From: CALANV01 sp036381615
GTDB lineage: Bacteria > Pseudomonadota > Alphaproteobacteria > CACIAM-22H2
Reading direction: 5' to 3'
Assembly: GCA_036381615.1 (NCBI GenBank)
Contig: DASVCL010000030.1
Coordinates: 1 to 64,000, forward strand
DNA length: 64,000 bases
Position numbers and translations under genes: made by a program
Notes under the pieces: generated by a model
The model's input: only the letters and a program-made list of their open reading frames with translations
What the model was told of the DNA's origin: nothing
The model's database searches: none
Shown here: piece by piece, positions 1-9,073 of the stretch
Numbering within the stretch: position 1 is the first letter of the stretch
Layout of the letters: every line of letters begins with the position of its first letter

Positions 1-142
1 GCGCGGTTCATGGCGCAGGTAAAGGGGCCCCGTGTCTTCAGTCCCCGGCATGTCTGCCACGCAAGGCGTTCAATTGCCCTCGGGCCTGTCTTCGGCTTAT
101 ATCCCGGCGCACGTCTATCCCGGCGCACGTCGGAGGGAGCCT

Positions 143-646
143 ATGGCGTCGAATTTCACGAAAATGTTTCCGGTCTCGTGGCAGGAGCTGCACCGCGACG
201 CCAAGGCGCTTGCCTGGCGTCTCGTCGCCAACGGTCCGTGGAAGGGGATCGTGGCCGTGACGCGCGGCGGACTGGTGCCGGCGGCGATCGTGGCGCGCGA
301 GCTCGACGTCCGGGTCGTCGACACGATCTCGATCAAGACCTACGACCACATGACGATGGGCTCGGCGACGGTCCTGAAGCCGCCCTCGCCGGAAACCCGC
401 TCGATGCCGGAGGGGCGCTGGCTGATCGTCGACGATCTCGTCGATACCGGCACGACCGCCAAGATCGTGCGCGAGCTGATGCCCGGGGCGCATTTCGCGA
501 CCGTGTACGCGAAGCCGGCCGGCAAGCCGCTGGTCGACACCTATGTCACCGAGGTCAGCCAGGACACCTGGATCATGTTTCCATGGGATACGGAGCCGCA
601 GTTCGTGCGGCCGCTCGCGGAGACCAACGGCGCGCGCGGCACGTGA
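143..646 (+). CDS. gpt: Xanthine/guanine phosphoribosyltransferase
   Basis: This cytosolic purine-salvage enzyme transfers the phosphoribosyl group of PRPP to guanine or xanthine. The 167-residue protein carries the type I phosphoribosyltransferase PRPP loop (LIVDDLVDTGTT) in its second half and an early VTRGGLVPA segment typical of Gpt. Its length is close to the roughly 150-160 residues usual for the family. The ATG at 143 was chosen because it follows a GGAGGG ribosome-binding site; an in-frame ATG at 32 would add 37 residues unlike the family. The stop codon overlaps the start of the EamA transporter by one base (TGATG), so the two are probably co-translated. The base preference among guanine, xanthine and hypoxanthine cannot be read from sequence. 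Confidence 0.88.
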   Translation: MASNFTKMFPVSWQELHRDAKALAWRLVANGPWKGIVAVTRGGLVPAAIVARELDVRVVDTISIKTYDHMTMGSATVLKPPSPETRSMPEGRWLIVDDLVDTGTTAKIVRELMPGAHFATVYAKPAGKPLVDTYVTEVSQDTWIMFPWDTEPQFVRPLAETNGARGT

Positions 647-1560
647 TGCGGTCCGCCAACCTGCCGCGACTCGGGCTGCTGCTGCTCGTCGGCCTCTCGT
701 TCGCCTGGGGCATCAACTGGCCCATCATGAAGATGGCGCTGCGGGAAATCCCACCCTGGACGTTCCGATCGTGGTCGTGTCTTGCCGCCGGGCTGTCGCT
801 GCTGGTGCTCGCGCGCGCAAGCGGCGGTGCTCTTCGGCCCGCCGCCGGCGAGTGGCGGCGCATCGCCACGGCCGCGCTCTTCAACGTATCGCTCTGGCAC
901 GTGCTGATCGCCTACGGCACCATGATGATGGCCTCCGGCCATGCCTCGGTTCTCGCCTTCACGATGCCGCTTTGGGCGGCGCTGATCGGCATGCTGGTGT
1001 TTGGCGACCGGCCGAGCCCGCGCGTCGTCGCGGCGCTGGCGCTGGGCATCGGCGGCATCGTCGTGTTGCTGTCGCGGGATCTGGCGGCGGTCGGCGACTC
1101 GCCGCTCGGGGCCGGATTGGTCCTGGCCGGCGCGCTCGGCTGGGCGTTCGGCACCCTGTACCAAAAGCGTCAGCAATGGAACGTCGGCACGCTGGCACTT
1201 GCGGGCTGGCAACTCTCGATCGGATCGATCCCGATTTTCGTCGTTCTGCCGTTCGTCGAGGGTATCCATTTCCCCGAGGCGAGCCTGCTCGCCTGGGCGT
1301 GCCTCGCCTATCTGACCTTCGTCGCGCTGGTCTTCGCCTATTTCGCGTGGTTCAAGATCGTCAGCCTGTTCCCGGCGAACGTCGCGGCGATCGGCACGCT
1401 GCTCACGCCGGTCATCGGCGTAGCGAGCGGCGCGGTCATTCTGGGCGAGCCGTTCGGCTGGCGCGAGATCATGGCGCTGGTCCTGGTCGGATCCGCGCTT
1501 GCGCTGGTCCTGATCATCCCGGCGATGCAGCCCAGGACGGCGGGAGCGCCGGCGGACTAG
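646..1560 (+). CDS. EamA/DMT-superfamily transporter
   Basis: This is a 304-residue inner-membrane protein with about ten hydrophobic segments arranged as two EamA repeats. The first begins with the family-typical GLSFAWGINWP stretch near the N-terminus, and a second P-V-I-G-V-A-S-G region lies near the C-terminus (LLTPVIGVASGA). Members usually export metabolites such as amino acids, nucleosides or purines. The start ATG overlaps the gpt stop codon by one base, so it forms an operon with gpt. A purine-related substrate is a context-based guess only. The short C-terminal tail is hydrophilic, as expected. Confidence 0.85.
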   Translation: MRSANLPRLGLLLLVGLSFAWGINWPIMKMALREIPPWTFRSWSCLAAGLSLLVLARASGGALRPAAGEWRRIATAALFNVSLWHVLIAYGTMMMASGHASVLAFTMPLWAALIGMLVFGDRPSPRVVAALALGIGGIVVLLSRDLAAVGDSPLGAGLVLAGALGWAFGTLYQKRQQWNVGTLALAGWQLSIGSIPIFVVLPFVEGIHFPEASLLAWACLAYLTFVALVFAYFAWFKIVSLFPANVAAIGTLLTPVIGVASGAVILGEPFGWREIMALVLVGSALALVLIIPAMQPRTAGAPAD

Positions 1561-1567
1561 GCCACGT

Positions 1568-2041
1568 CTAGTCCGCGGTGACGTGGTTGCGGAAGGTCAG
1601 CGGGTCTTCGACGTTGGGCAGCGGCTCCATGCCGCCGCCGGTGCCGCGGACGGTGACGGTGCCGAAGCCGAAGATGCGCCCGAGGATGCTCTGCTCGACC
1701 AGCACGGTCTCGACCTTGTTCATGTTCATCTCGGCCGTGAAGCGGCGGATCAGGCCGCGCTTGTAGATGATGCGCCGGTCGGTGACGACGAGCTCGGTCG
1801 TGAGCCGTTCGATCCAGGCGCGGACAAAGAGATAGAGGGCGACCGCGCCGAACCCCGCCGCGGCGACGAGGGCGAACTGCCGCCAGACCGGCTCGAGCTC
1901 GCCGATCCCGAGCAGGACCAGTGCGACGACCACGATCGCGGCAAGGGCGAAGATGAAGGCCGGCAGATAGATCAGCCAGTGGATACGCGCGACGTGCCGG
2001 ATGCTCTCGCCGGGTTGGAGGATCTTGTCGACATAGCTCAT
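1568..2041 (-). CDS. PH-domain membrane protein (YdbS/bPH2-like)
   Basis: This is a 157-residue protein with two adjacent hydrophobic segments at about residues 20-70, then a bacterial PH (DUF304-like) domain containing TDRRIIYKRGLI and TAEMNMNKVETVLVEQS, both characteristic of this family. Molecular function is unknown for most members. The ATG at 2041 was chosen because it begins the family-like MSYVDKIL and lies just downstream of the DppF-like stop codon, with an AGGAGA ribosome-binding site in the 7-base gap. It is the last gene of the peptide ABC operon, though a functional link to peptide uptake is not evident. Confidence 0.8.
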   Translation of the reverse strand: MSYVDKILQPGESIRHVARIHWLIYLPAFIFALAAIVVVALVLLGIGELEPVWRQFALVAAAGFGAVALYLFVRAWIERLTTELVVTDRRIIYKRGLIRRFTAEMNMNKVETVLVEQSILGRIFGFGTVTVRGTGGGMEPLPNVEDPLTFRNHVTAD

Positions 2042-2048
2042 TGTCCGG

Positions 2049-3032
2049 TCATTCTCCTGGAAAATGACAGGCGGCGGAACGTCCGGGTGCCACCTCGAGC
2101 AGGAGCGGCCTTTCGCTGCGGCAGACCGCGCGGGCGCGCGGACAGCGTGGCGCGAAGGGGCAGCCGCTTTCGGTGTCCGCCTCGACCTCGGCGTCCGCCG
2201 CCGGGGCGCGGCTGCCGGCGCCATTGAATGACGACGGGTCGGGCACGGCCTCCACCAGGGCGCGCGTGTAGGGATGGGCCGGCGCGCTGAACAGCTCGGC
2301 CGCTGGCCCCTGTTCGACGATCCGGCCCCGATACATCACCGCGACTTCGTCCGCGACGTGTTCGACGACGGCAAGATTGTGGCTGATGAACAGGTACGTG
2401 ACGCCGCGCGTCTCCTGCAGATCCATCAGGAGGTTCAGGACCTGCGCCTGTACCGACACGTCGAGGGCCGAGACCGGCTCATCGGCGACGATGAGGTCGG
2501 GCGCCGTGATCAAGGCGCGGGCGAGCGCGATCCGCTGGCGCTGCCCGCCCGAAAATTCGTGCGGATAGCGCGCGGCAGCGTCGGCGGGCAGGCCGACGGC
2601 GGCCAGCATTTCGATCACGCGATCGGCCCGCTCGCGGCGCGTGAGTCGCGGTTCCGCGACGTCGAGCGGCTCCGCGACGATGCGTTCGATGCGCTGACGC
2701 GGGTCGAGGGAGCCGTAGGGATCCTGGAACACCATCTGAAAACCGCGCCGCATCCGGCGCAGTTCGTCGGGCGGCAGCGCGAAGAGATCGGCGCCGCGGA
2801 AGCGGACCGTGCCGGCATCGGGCCGCTCCAGCGCCATGAAGAGTCGCGCCAGGGTCGATTTTCCCGAACCGGACTCGCCGACGATGCCGAGGCTGTGGCC
2901 CGGCGCGATCGTGAGGTTCACGCCGTCGACGGCCGCCACGTGACGGCGCTGCCCGAACGGCGCTGCCGCCGTCAGGCGGTATCTCCGGACCAGATTTTCG
3001 GCGGCGACGAGCGGCGGCGTAGGCATCGTCAT
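2049..3032 (-). CDS. Dipeptide/oligopeptide ABC transporter ATPase (DppF/OppF type)
   Basis: This is the second ATPase of a peptide/nickel-type ABC importer. The 327-residue protein has Walker A (GESGSGKST), the Q-loop segment QMVFQDPYGSLDPR, the signature SGGQRQRIALAR, Walker B (LIVADEPVSALD), and a C-terminal oligopeptide-transporter domain with a Cys-rich GCPFAPRCPRA motif. The ATG at 3032 overlaps the stop of the DppD-like gene by four bases (ATGA), so it is translationally coupled. It works with the DppD-like partner on the cytoplasmic face of the two permeases. Confidence 0.93.
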   Translation of the reverse strand: MTMPTPPLVAAENLVRRYRLTAAAPFGQRRHVAAVDGVNLTIAPGHSLGIVGESGSGKSTLARLFMALERPDAGTVRFRGADLFALPPDELRRMRRGFQMVFQDPYGSLDPRQRIERIVAEPLDVAEPRLTRRERADRVIEMLAAVGLPADAAARYPHEFSGGQRQRIALARALITAPDLIVADEPVSALDVSVQAQVLNLLMDLQETRGVTYLFISHNLAVVEHVADEVAVMYRGRIVEQGPAAELFSAPAHPYTRALVEAVPDPSSFNGAGSRAPAADAEVEADTESGCPFAPRCPRARAVCRSERPLLLEVAPGRSAACHFPGE

Positions 3033-3988
3033 GGCCCCGGAAAGAAGCAGGCGGCGCGGCTGCCGCCGATCTCGACCACGGGCGGCGCGTTGTCGCGGCA
3101 CACGTCCTGGCCGCGCGGGCAGCGACCATGGAATGGGCAACCCCGCGGCAGGGCGTCAGGCGTCGAGACCGTACCCGGTATCGCGGCGAGCCGACGGCCC
3201 TTGCGCGCACCGCGGCCGGGCAGGGCCGCGAACAGGCCCTGCGTGTACGGATGTGCCCGCGTCGTGAACACGGCCCTGGTCGAACCCTGCTCCATGATCG
3301 CGCCGCCGTACATCACCATCACGCGGTCGGCCAACCGGCCGATCACGCCGAGATCGTGCGAAATCAGGACGAGGGCCATGCCGAACTCGTCGACCAGGCC
3401 GCGGAGCAGGTCGATGACCTGCGCCTGCACGGTGACGTCGAGGGCGCTGGTTGGCTCGTCGGCGATCAGCACGTCGGGTCGGCAGGCGAGCGCCATGGCG
3501 ATCATGACGCGCTGGCGCTGCCCGCCCGAAAGCTGGTGCGGATAGGCGGACAGGCGCGCCCGCGCCTCCCGAATGCCGACGCGGTCGAGCAGCCCGGCAG
3601 CCTCGTCGAGCGCCGCCCGGCGCGGCATGTCGCGATGGAGGATGAGCGTCTCCGCGATCTGGTCGCCGATCCGGTGCAACGGATTGAGCGCCGTCATCGG
3701 CTCCTGGAACACCATGGCGATGCGGTCGCCGCGAATCCGGCACATTCGCGCCTCATCGGCCTGCAGCAGGTCCTCGCCGTGGAGCCGGATCGCGCCACTG
3801 ATGGCGGCCGCCTTCGGCAGCAGCCGCATGATCGCAAGCGCCGTCATCGACTTGCCGCTGCCGGATTCGCCGACGAGGCCGAGCGTGGTGCCGCGCGCGA
3901 GGGTGAAGGAAACCCCGCGAACGATCGGCAGCGCGCCCGTTCGGGTGCGGATGTCGACACGCAGGTCTTCGACGTCGAGCACGGTCAT
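3029..3988 (-). CDS. Dipeptide/oligopeptide ABC transporter ATPase (DppD/OppD type)
   Basis: This 319-residue ATPase is the first of the pair. It contains Walker A GESGSGKS, signature SGGQRQRVMIAMAL, Walker B VLIADEPTSALD, the switch SHDLGVIG and a C-terminal oligopeptide domain with GCPFHGRCPRG. The start at 3988 (MTVLDVEDLR) overlaps the permease stop by four bases. An upstream extension of the open frame is only an out-of-frame reading of the DppC-like gene. With its DppF-like partner it powers import through the two permeases encoded upstream. Confidence 0.93.
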   Translation of the reverse strand: MTVLDVEDLRVDIRTRTGALPIVRGVSFTLARGTTLGLVGESGSGKSMTALAIMRLLPKAAAISGAIRLHGEDLLQADEARMCRIRGDRIAMVFQEPMTALNPLHRIGDQIAETLILHRDMPRRAALDEAAGLLDRVGIREARARLSAYPHQLSGGQRQRVMIAMALACRPDVLIADEPTSALDVTVQAQVIDLLRGLVDEFGMALVLISHDLGVIGRLADRVMVMYGGAIMEQGSTRAVFTTRAHPYTQGLFAALPGRGARKGRRLAAIPGTVSTPDALPRGCPFHGRCPRGQDVCRDNAPPVVEIGGSRAACFFPGP

Positions 3989-4827
3989 GACCGGGCGCGC
4001 CGCAGCCTGGGATCGATCAGGTCGCGCAATCCGTCGCCCAGCAGGTTGAACCCGAACACGGCCAGCGCGATCGCCGCTCCGGGAAAGATGGCGAGCCACG
4101 GGCTGCGATGCATGAACGTCTGCGCCTCGTTCAGCATCCGGCCCCAGCTCGGATTGGGCGGCTGCGTGCCGAGGCCGAGATAGGCGAGCCCGGCCTCGGC
4201 CAGGATCGCCAGGGCAAACTGGATCGTCGCCTGCACGACCAGGATTCCGGCGATGTTGGGCAGCACGTGTTCCAGCGTGATACGCGCCATGCCCTTGCCG
4301 GCCGCGCGCGCGGCGAGGATGAAATCGCGGCTCAGGACCTGAAGCGCACTGCCGCGGGAAAGCCGGGCGAACACCGGAATGTTGAAGATACCGATGGCGA
4401 TGATGGCGTTGACTGCGCCGGGCCCGAGCCAGGCCGTGATCATGATCGCCGACAGGACCGCCGGAAACGCGAAGGTGAAGTCGGCGAGGCGCATGACGGC
4501 GTCGTCGACGATCCCGCCGCGCACCGCGGCCGTCGTGCCGAGCGCGACGCCGATGCCGAGTCCGATGCCGACCGCGACGAAGCCCACGGCGAACGAGTTC
4601 CGTGAACCGGCCATCAGCATCGACAGAATGTCGCGTCCGAACTGGTCGGTGCCGAGCCAATGCCGTGCCGATGGCGGCTGCAGCCGCATGGCGATGTTCA
4701 TGTCCGTGTAAGGATGGGGCGTCCACACGAGCGAGACGAGGGCGACCATCGCCAGCAGCAGCGTGATCGCGGCACCGGCGGCAAGCGCCGGGTGCCGCAC
4801 GACCACGGAAACGGCGGGGGTTTTCAT
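3985..4827 (-). CDS. Dipeptide/nickel ABC transporter permease (DppC type)
   Basis: This is a 280-residue inner-membrane permease. It has an N-terminal membrane segment, then the family-typical LGTDQFGRDILS motif at about residues 55-67 and a BPD-type inner-membrane-component domain with the EAA-like loop RAAGKGMARITLEHVLPN. The ATG at 4827 overlaps the DppB-like stop by four bases. It pairs with the DppB-like permease to form the channel. Substrate class (peptide, nickel chelate, opine or glutathione) cannot be assigned from sequence alone. Confidence 0.92.
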   Translation of the reverse strand: MKTPAVSVVVRHPALAAGAAITLLLAMVALVSLVWTPHPYTDMNIAMRLQPPSARHWLGTDQFGRDILSMLMAGSRNSFAVGFVAVGIGLGIGVALGTTAAVRGGIVDDAVMRLADFTFAFPAVLSAIMITAWLGPGAVNAIIAIGIFNIPVFARLSRGSALQVLSRDFILAARAAGKGMARITLEHVLPNIAGILVVQATIQFALAILAEAGLAYLGLGTQPPNPSWGRMLNEAQTFMHRSPWLAIFPGAAIALAVFGFNLLGDGLRDLIDPRLRRARS

Positions 4828-5774
4828 GTCCGCCAGTCCCGCAGGCGCGGGTCGATCAGGGCGTAGAGCACGTCGACCACGAAATTGATGAAGATCACCA
4901 TCGCCGCCAGCAGCAGCACGACGTCGCGCACGACGATCAGGTCGCGTTGGGCGATCGCCTGAAAGACGAGCCGGCCCAGACCCGGCAGGTAGAACACGTT
5001 CTCGATGATGATCGCACCGGCGAGCAGGAACGAGAACTGCAGCCCCATGATGGTGACGACGGGAATAAGCGCATTGCGCAGCACATGACGGCGCAGCGTC
5101 GCGGCGCGCGTCAGTCCCTTGGCGCGGGCGGTGCGCACGTAGTCCTCGCCCAGTGCGTCGAGCACGGCGGAACGGGTCACGCGGGCGAGAATGGCGGCCT
5201 GCGGCAGCGCCAGCGAGATCGCCGGCAGCGCGAGCGCCGCGAGTGCGGCACCGATGCCGGACTGCCAGCCGGGAAATCCGCCCGAGGGCAGCCAGCCGAG
5301 CGTCACCGAGAACAGCAGGACCAGCAGCAGCGCGAACCAGAAGTTCGGCACCGCCACGCCGATCTGGCTGAACACCATGATGCCGGCATCCGCCGGGCGA
5401 TCCTGCCGTGCTGCCGCGAGGATGCCGAGCGGCAGTGCGATTGCGGTCGAGAGTGCGATCGACAGCAGCGCGAGCGGCACCGTAATCGCAAGGCGCTCCG
5501 CGATGAGCCCGGCGACCGGTACGCGATAGGTGTAGCTGATGCCGAGATCGCCGCGCAGGAGGTCGATGATCCATGTCGCGAAGCGCACCGGCGCCGGGCG
5601 GTCGAGGCCGAATTCGGCACGCAACGCGGCGAGCGTTTCCGGTGTCGCCTGCACGCCCAGCATCACGGCCGCCGGATCGCCGGGCAGTACCTCCATGACG
5701 ACGAACACCACCGCCGCCGCCGCGAGCAGCGTGAGGACGAAGCCGATGACGCGGCGGGCTAGGAGAGCGAGCAT
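4824..5774 (-). CDS. Dipeptide/nickel ABC transporter permease (DppB type)
   Basis: This is a 316-residue permease with about six membrane segments. The N-terminal LPGDPAAVMLG is a hallmark of DppB/OppB-type proteins, and the EAA loop region RARAKGLTRAATLRRHVLRN lies toward the C-terminus (cited in part). The start at 5774 (MLALLARR) fits the family; the longer reading is unlikely. It is the first gene after a 131-base gap containing two hairpins downstream of the binding-protein gene, and it is translationally coupled to the DppC-like gene. Confidence 0.92.
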   Translation of the reverse strand: MLALLARRVIGFVLTLLAAAAVVFVVMEVLPGDPAAVMLGVQATPETLAALRAEFGLDRPAPVRFATWIIDLLRGDLGISYTYRVPVAGLIAERLAITVPLALLSIALSTAIALPLGILAAARQDRPADAGIMVFSQIGVAVPNFWFALLLVLLFSVTLGWLPSGGFPGWQSGIGAALAALALPAISLALPQAAILARVTRSAVLDALGEDYVRTARAKGLTRAATLRRHVLRNALIPVVTIMGLQFSFLLAGAIIIENVFYLPGLGRLVFQAIAQRDLIVVRDVVLLLAAMVIFINFVVDVLYALIDPRLRDWRT

Positions 5775-5820
5775 CGGGTCAAGTCGCGACCGCCTGCTCC
5801 AGGCTGCCATGTCCGCGCAT

Positions 5821-5871
5821 CCCTGGACCTGATCCAGGGGCCGGTATCGACCCGCGGCTCAAGCCCGCGGG
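5821..5871. repeat. Two intercistronic hairpins between binding-protein and permease genes
   Basis: Two short perfect inverted repeats lie in the gap between the ABC binding-protein gene and the first permease gene: CCCTGGA/TCCAGGG (5821-5839, 5-base loop) and CCCGCGG/CCGCGGG (5851-5871, 7-base loop). No T-run follows on the transcribed strand, so they look more like mRNA-stabilising or extragenic palindromic elements than a classical terminator. Such hairpins commonly give a higher level of the binding-protein mRNA than of the permease mRNA; that role here is inference. Confidence 0.6.
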
Positions 5872-5905
5872 CGACGGAACATGGGGCACGAACCGCGCAC
5901 GCAAT

Positions 5906-7384
5906 TCACCGCTTCCAGGACAGTTCGGCGATCGGGTTCGCCGGCAGCGGCCAGTTCTCCCACATGCCCGTCAGGTTGACGTTCCAGACACCGATCTTGG
6001 GCAGCTGGAACAGGAAGACGTTGACCGAGTCCGCCGTCAGCATGCGCTGCGCCTCGCCGTAGAGGCGGTTGCGCTCCGCCTCGTCTACGGTCGTGCCGAT
6101 CTTCTCCATCAGGGTCTTGAAGGCCGGGTTGCGGTACTGGAAATAGTAGTCGTCGCGCGCGTAGATGCCGATGTCGAGCGGTTCGGTGTGCGCGATGATC
6201 GTCAGATCGTAGTTCTTGTTGCGGAACACCTGCTCGAGCCACTGCGCGAACTCGATCGGCTCGATCGACACTTTGATGCCGACCTGCGCAAGCTGTGCGG
6301 CGATGATCTCGCCCGAACGACGCGCATAGGGCGGCGGCGGCAGGCGCAGCGTCGTGCTGAAGCCGTTGGGATGACCGGCCTCGGCAAGCAGCTTCCGCGC
6401 CCTTGCGGGGTCATAGGGATAGGTTCCGATCAGGTCGACATAGGCCGGGTGATTCGGGGAGAAATGCGTGCCGATCGGCGTGCCGTAGCCCGACACGGCG
6501 CCCTCGATCACCGCCTTGCGATCGATCGCGTGGGCAAGCGCGCGGCGGACGCGCACGTCGTTGAAGGGCGGCTTCGCGTTGTTGATGGCAAGGATCGTCT
6601 CGCCTTCGGTATTGCCCACGACGACCTTCAGGTTCGCATCGCCCTTGAGCTGATCCGCCGCTTCCTGCGCGGCCAGGTTCGACAGTGCGTCGACGTCGCC
6701 GGAGCGGATTGCGGCGACCTGCGCCTGCGGGTCGGAAATGAACCGGAACGTGGCCCGGCTGATTGCCGGAATCTGGGCCCAGTAGGCATCGTTGCGCACC
6801 AGCTCGACGCGGTCGCCGCGGACCCAGCGCTCGAAGCGGTACGGACCGGTGCCGATCGGCTTGGTGCGGTTGTCGGCGACGGTCTCCGGCGCAAAGATCA
6901 CGGCGTCGCCCCAGGCGAGTCCGTAAAGGAAGTTCCCGGTCGGTTCCTTGAGCGTGATCGCCACCGTGTAGCGGTCGGGCGTCTCGATGCGCGCGATCGG
7001 CGCAAAGATCCATTTCTGCGCGTTCGTCGAATCGGGCGCCATCGCCCGCTCGAAGGTGAATTTCACGTCGCCGGCGTCGAGGTCGCTGCCGTCGTGGAAC
7101 TTGACGCCGCGCCGCAGGTGGAAGGTGTAGGTCAGGTTGTCGGGCGAGACCGTCCAGCTCTCGGCAAGCAGCGGCTGGAGCTTGCCGTCGCGATCGATGC
7201 GCAGCAGGCCCTCGTAGATATTGAGGTACGTGACCTCGCGGATCGCCTGCGCGGCCCCGGTGGTGGGATCGAGCGTGGGCGGCTCGAGCGTCTGGCCGAT
7301 GGTCACGGAGTCCTTCTGGGCTTGCGCGGCAAAGGGCCAGATGACGAGAAGCGTCAGTAGAACGGCACGTGCGAGACGGGACAC
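5906..7384 (-). CDS. ABC transporter periplasmic substrate-binding protein, SBP family 5
   Basis: This 492-residue protein is the solute-binding component of the peptide/nickel-type importer that follows it. A Sec signal peptide (hydrophobic core ARAVLLTLLVIWPFAAQA, cleavage near residue 22) precedes the mature protein. Family 5 signatures are present: LEPPTLDPTTG, TYTFHLRRGVKFHDG and DVKFTFERAM. The GTG at 7384 was chosen because it has a strong GGGAGGA site about seven bases upstream, which an upstream ATG lacks. The ligand could be a di/oligopeptide, metal chelate or other small solute. Confidence 0.9.
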   Translation of the reverse strand: MSRLARAVLLTLLVIWPFAAQAQKDSVTIGQTLEPPTLDPTTGAAQAIREVTYLNIYEGLLRIDRDGKLQPLLAESWTVSPDNLTYTFHLRRGVKFHDGSDLDAGDVKFTFERAMAPDSTNAQKWIFAPIARIETPDRYTVAITLKEPTGNFLYGLAWGDAVIFAPETVADNRTKPIGTGPYRFERWVRGDRVELVRNDAYWAQIPAISRATFRFISDPQAQVAAIRSGDVDALSNLAAQEAADQLKGDANLKVVVGNTEGETILAINNAKPPFNDVRVRRALAHAIDRKAVIEGAVSGYGTPIGTHFSPNHPAYVDLIGTYPYDPARARKLLAEAGHPNGFSTTLRLPPPPYARRSGEIIAAQLAQVGIKVSIEPIEFAQWLEQVFRNKNYDLTIIAHTEPLDIGIYARDDYYFQYRNPAFKTLMEKIGTTVDEAERNRLYGEAQRMLTADSVNVFLFQLPKIGVWNVNLTGMWENWPLPANPIAELSWKR

Positions 7385-7492
7385 GGCTGATCCTCCCCAA
7401 GGCAATTCAGCGCGCAAAGACTAGCCCGACAATAGCCGCGCTTCCAAGTTGCCCGCCAGCCCGAAGCGGCCGGCATCGGGCCGGTTCGGGCC

Positions 7493-8056
7493 TCAGGCGG
7501 CGATCGATTTCGCCGGCTTGGACTGGGCGGCGGGCGCGAGTTCGTCGGGCAGGTCCTCGAACAGCTCGTCGATATCCGGTTCCGGCGATGCCGCGCCGAC
7601 ATCCGCGCTCTCATGGCCCTCGGTCGGCGCCTCGTCCTCGAGGGCGGCAGTCGCTCTGTGCGCGTCGCGAACATCCGCTGCCCCCGCGGCATCGTCCGCA
7701 CGCCAGCGTGTCTGCGCCTTTTGCTGTCCGAACGTCTCCAGCAGCGCGGCCTGCTCGGTCGTAACGCCCAGCTTTTCTGCGTAGTCCGTCAGCGGGCGTC
7801 CTTCATAGGCAAATTGCCGCGCGATGGCGCAGCGGCGCTGCACGTCACTCTTGAAGACGGGTCCGGACCGCGCGTAAGCGAACGTGTCGAGGAAGGTGCG
7901 CACGTAGCGCAAGTCCCGCTCGAAATCCTCGGGCAGGCGAAATCGCAGATAGCCGGCGATCAGCCGCACGAAATCGAGCTCGCGCCGGGTCGGCAGGGCG
8001 ATGCCCGCACGGTCGGTGGCGCGTTTGACCGGCTTTCGGCGCTTGGTCTTCGACAT
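7493..8056 (-). CDS. Hypothetical protein
   Basis: This is a 187-residue soluble protein that I do not recognise. It begins with a very basic stretch (MSKTKRRKPVKR), continues with a helical core at about residues 25-115 (LDFVRLIAGYLRFRLP, a predicted DNA- or protein-binding fold cannot be asserted), and ends in an acidic, low-complexity tail with EPDIDELFEDLPDEL. There is no signal peptide or membrane segment. Coding support comes from GC-rich third positions and the absence of a better alternative frame. It lies between the ABC transporter and the nucleoside hydrolase cluster, in the same orientation, without overlap. Confidence 0.6.
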   Translation of the reverse strand: MSKTKRRKPVKRATDRAGIALPTRRELDFVRLIAGYLRFRLPEDFERDLRYVRTFLDTFAYARSGPVFKSDVQRRCAIARQFAYEGRPLTDYAEKLGVTTEQAALLETFGQQKAQTRWRADDAAGAADVRDAHRATAALEDEAPTEGHESADVGAASPEPDIDELFEDLPDELAPAAQSKPAKSIAA

Positions 8057-8124
8057 CTAGCGTAGCAGTTCCCAGCTCCATACAGCATATGGGGTCTGCG
8101 CCGATCTGCAAGGCGGTTGCGCCG

Positions 8125-9072
8125 TCAGGGCAGGCGGCCGATGCGGTCCGAGAGCCGGGTGAACAGCGCATCGGCATCGACGCGTTCGATCACCAGTGCA
8201 TTGGGCGGCCGTCGCATCGTGCCCCAGCGGTCGACGACGGTACGCCCCATCGTGAGCTCGCCCGCCGTCTCGACCGCCACATAACACGCCGTTCCGGCGA
8301 ACAGCTCGGGCCAGAGCAGATAGGCGATCACGCAGGGATCGTGCAGCGGCACGCCGCGGCCCTTGTGGCGGGGAAGATGGCGCGTCCTGGTCGCATGGCG
8401 ATACATGCCGCCGACCGTTCGTCCGGCACGCGTCCCGAGCGCAAGCATGCAGTCGGCCCAGGCCGCCGTCGCCAGGACCTGATGCGTCGCTTCGAGCGGC
8501 AGCATCACGATCGGCACGCCCGCCGCGAATACGGCGGCGGCCGCATGCGGGTCGGCATAGATGTTGAACTCCGCGAACGGGGTGATGTTGCCGAGTCCGA
8601 TCGCGCCGCCCATCAGCACGATTTCACGGATCTTCGGTTTGATCTCGGGCGTCCGCACGAGCGCGGTCGCGATATTGGTGAGCGGCCCGAGTGCGCACAG
8701 CGTGAGGCCGCGATCCGGGGCCTCGGTCGCCGCGCGGACGATGACATCGACCGCATGCGCCTTCCCGGGCATCAGATGCGGCGTCGGCAGGTCCGCACCC
8801 TCGAGTCCGTTTGGCCCGTGGACATGCTCGGCCGTTATCGATGCACGCAGCCACGGCGCATCGCAGCCGGCATGGACCGGCACGTCCTTTCGTCCGGCGA
8901 GTTCCAGCAGCGCGCATGCGTTGCGCGTCACGACGTCGAGCGGCATGTTGCCGGCGACGGTCGTGATCGCGCGCACATCGAGCGCTTCCGGGGTGGCGAG
9001 CGCCAGCAGGATCGCGACCGCGTCGTCCTGGCCCGGATCGGTGTCGATGATGATCGGTCGCGGCGCGCCCAT
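8125..9072 (-). CDS. Nucleoside hydrolase (IunH/RihA family)
   Basis: This 315-residue enzyme hydrolyses the N-glycosidic bond of ribonucleosides to base and ribose. The N-terminal IIIDTDPGQDDA motif supplies the calcium-binding aspartates of the family, and MGGAIGLGNITPFAEFNIYADP is the second conserved block (cited in part), with HDPCVIAYL near the C-terminus. The ATG at 9072 is one base after the stop of the P1 peptidase gene, so the two are co-transcribed. Base specificity (purine, pyrimidine or non-specific) is not resolved. Confidence 0.9.
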   Translation of the reverse strand: MGAPRPIIIDTDPGQDDAVAILLALATPEALDVRAITTVAGNMPLDVVTRNACALLELAGRKDVPVHAGCDAPWLRASITAEHVHGPNGLEGADLPTPHLMPGKAHAVDVIVRAATEAPDRGLTLCALGPLTNIATALVRTPEIKPKIREIVLMGGAIGLGNITPFAEFNIYADPHAAAAVFAAGVPIVMLPLEATHQVLATAAWADCMLALGTRAGRTVGGMYRHATRTRHLPRHKGRGVPLHDPCVIAYLLWPELFAGTACYVAVETAGELTMGRTVVDRWGTMRRPPNALVIERVDADALFTRLSDRIGRLP

Positions 9073-9073
9073 G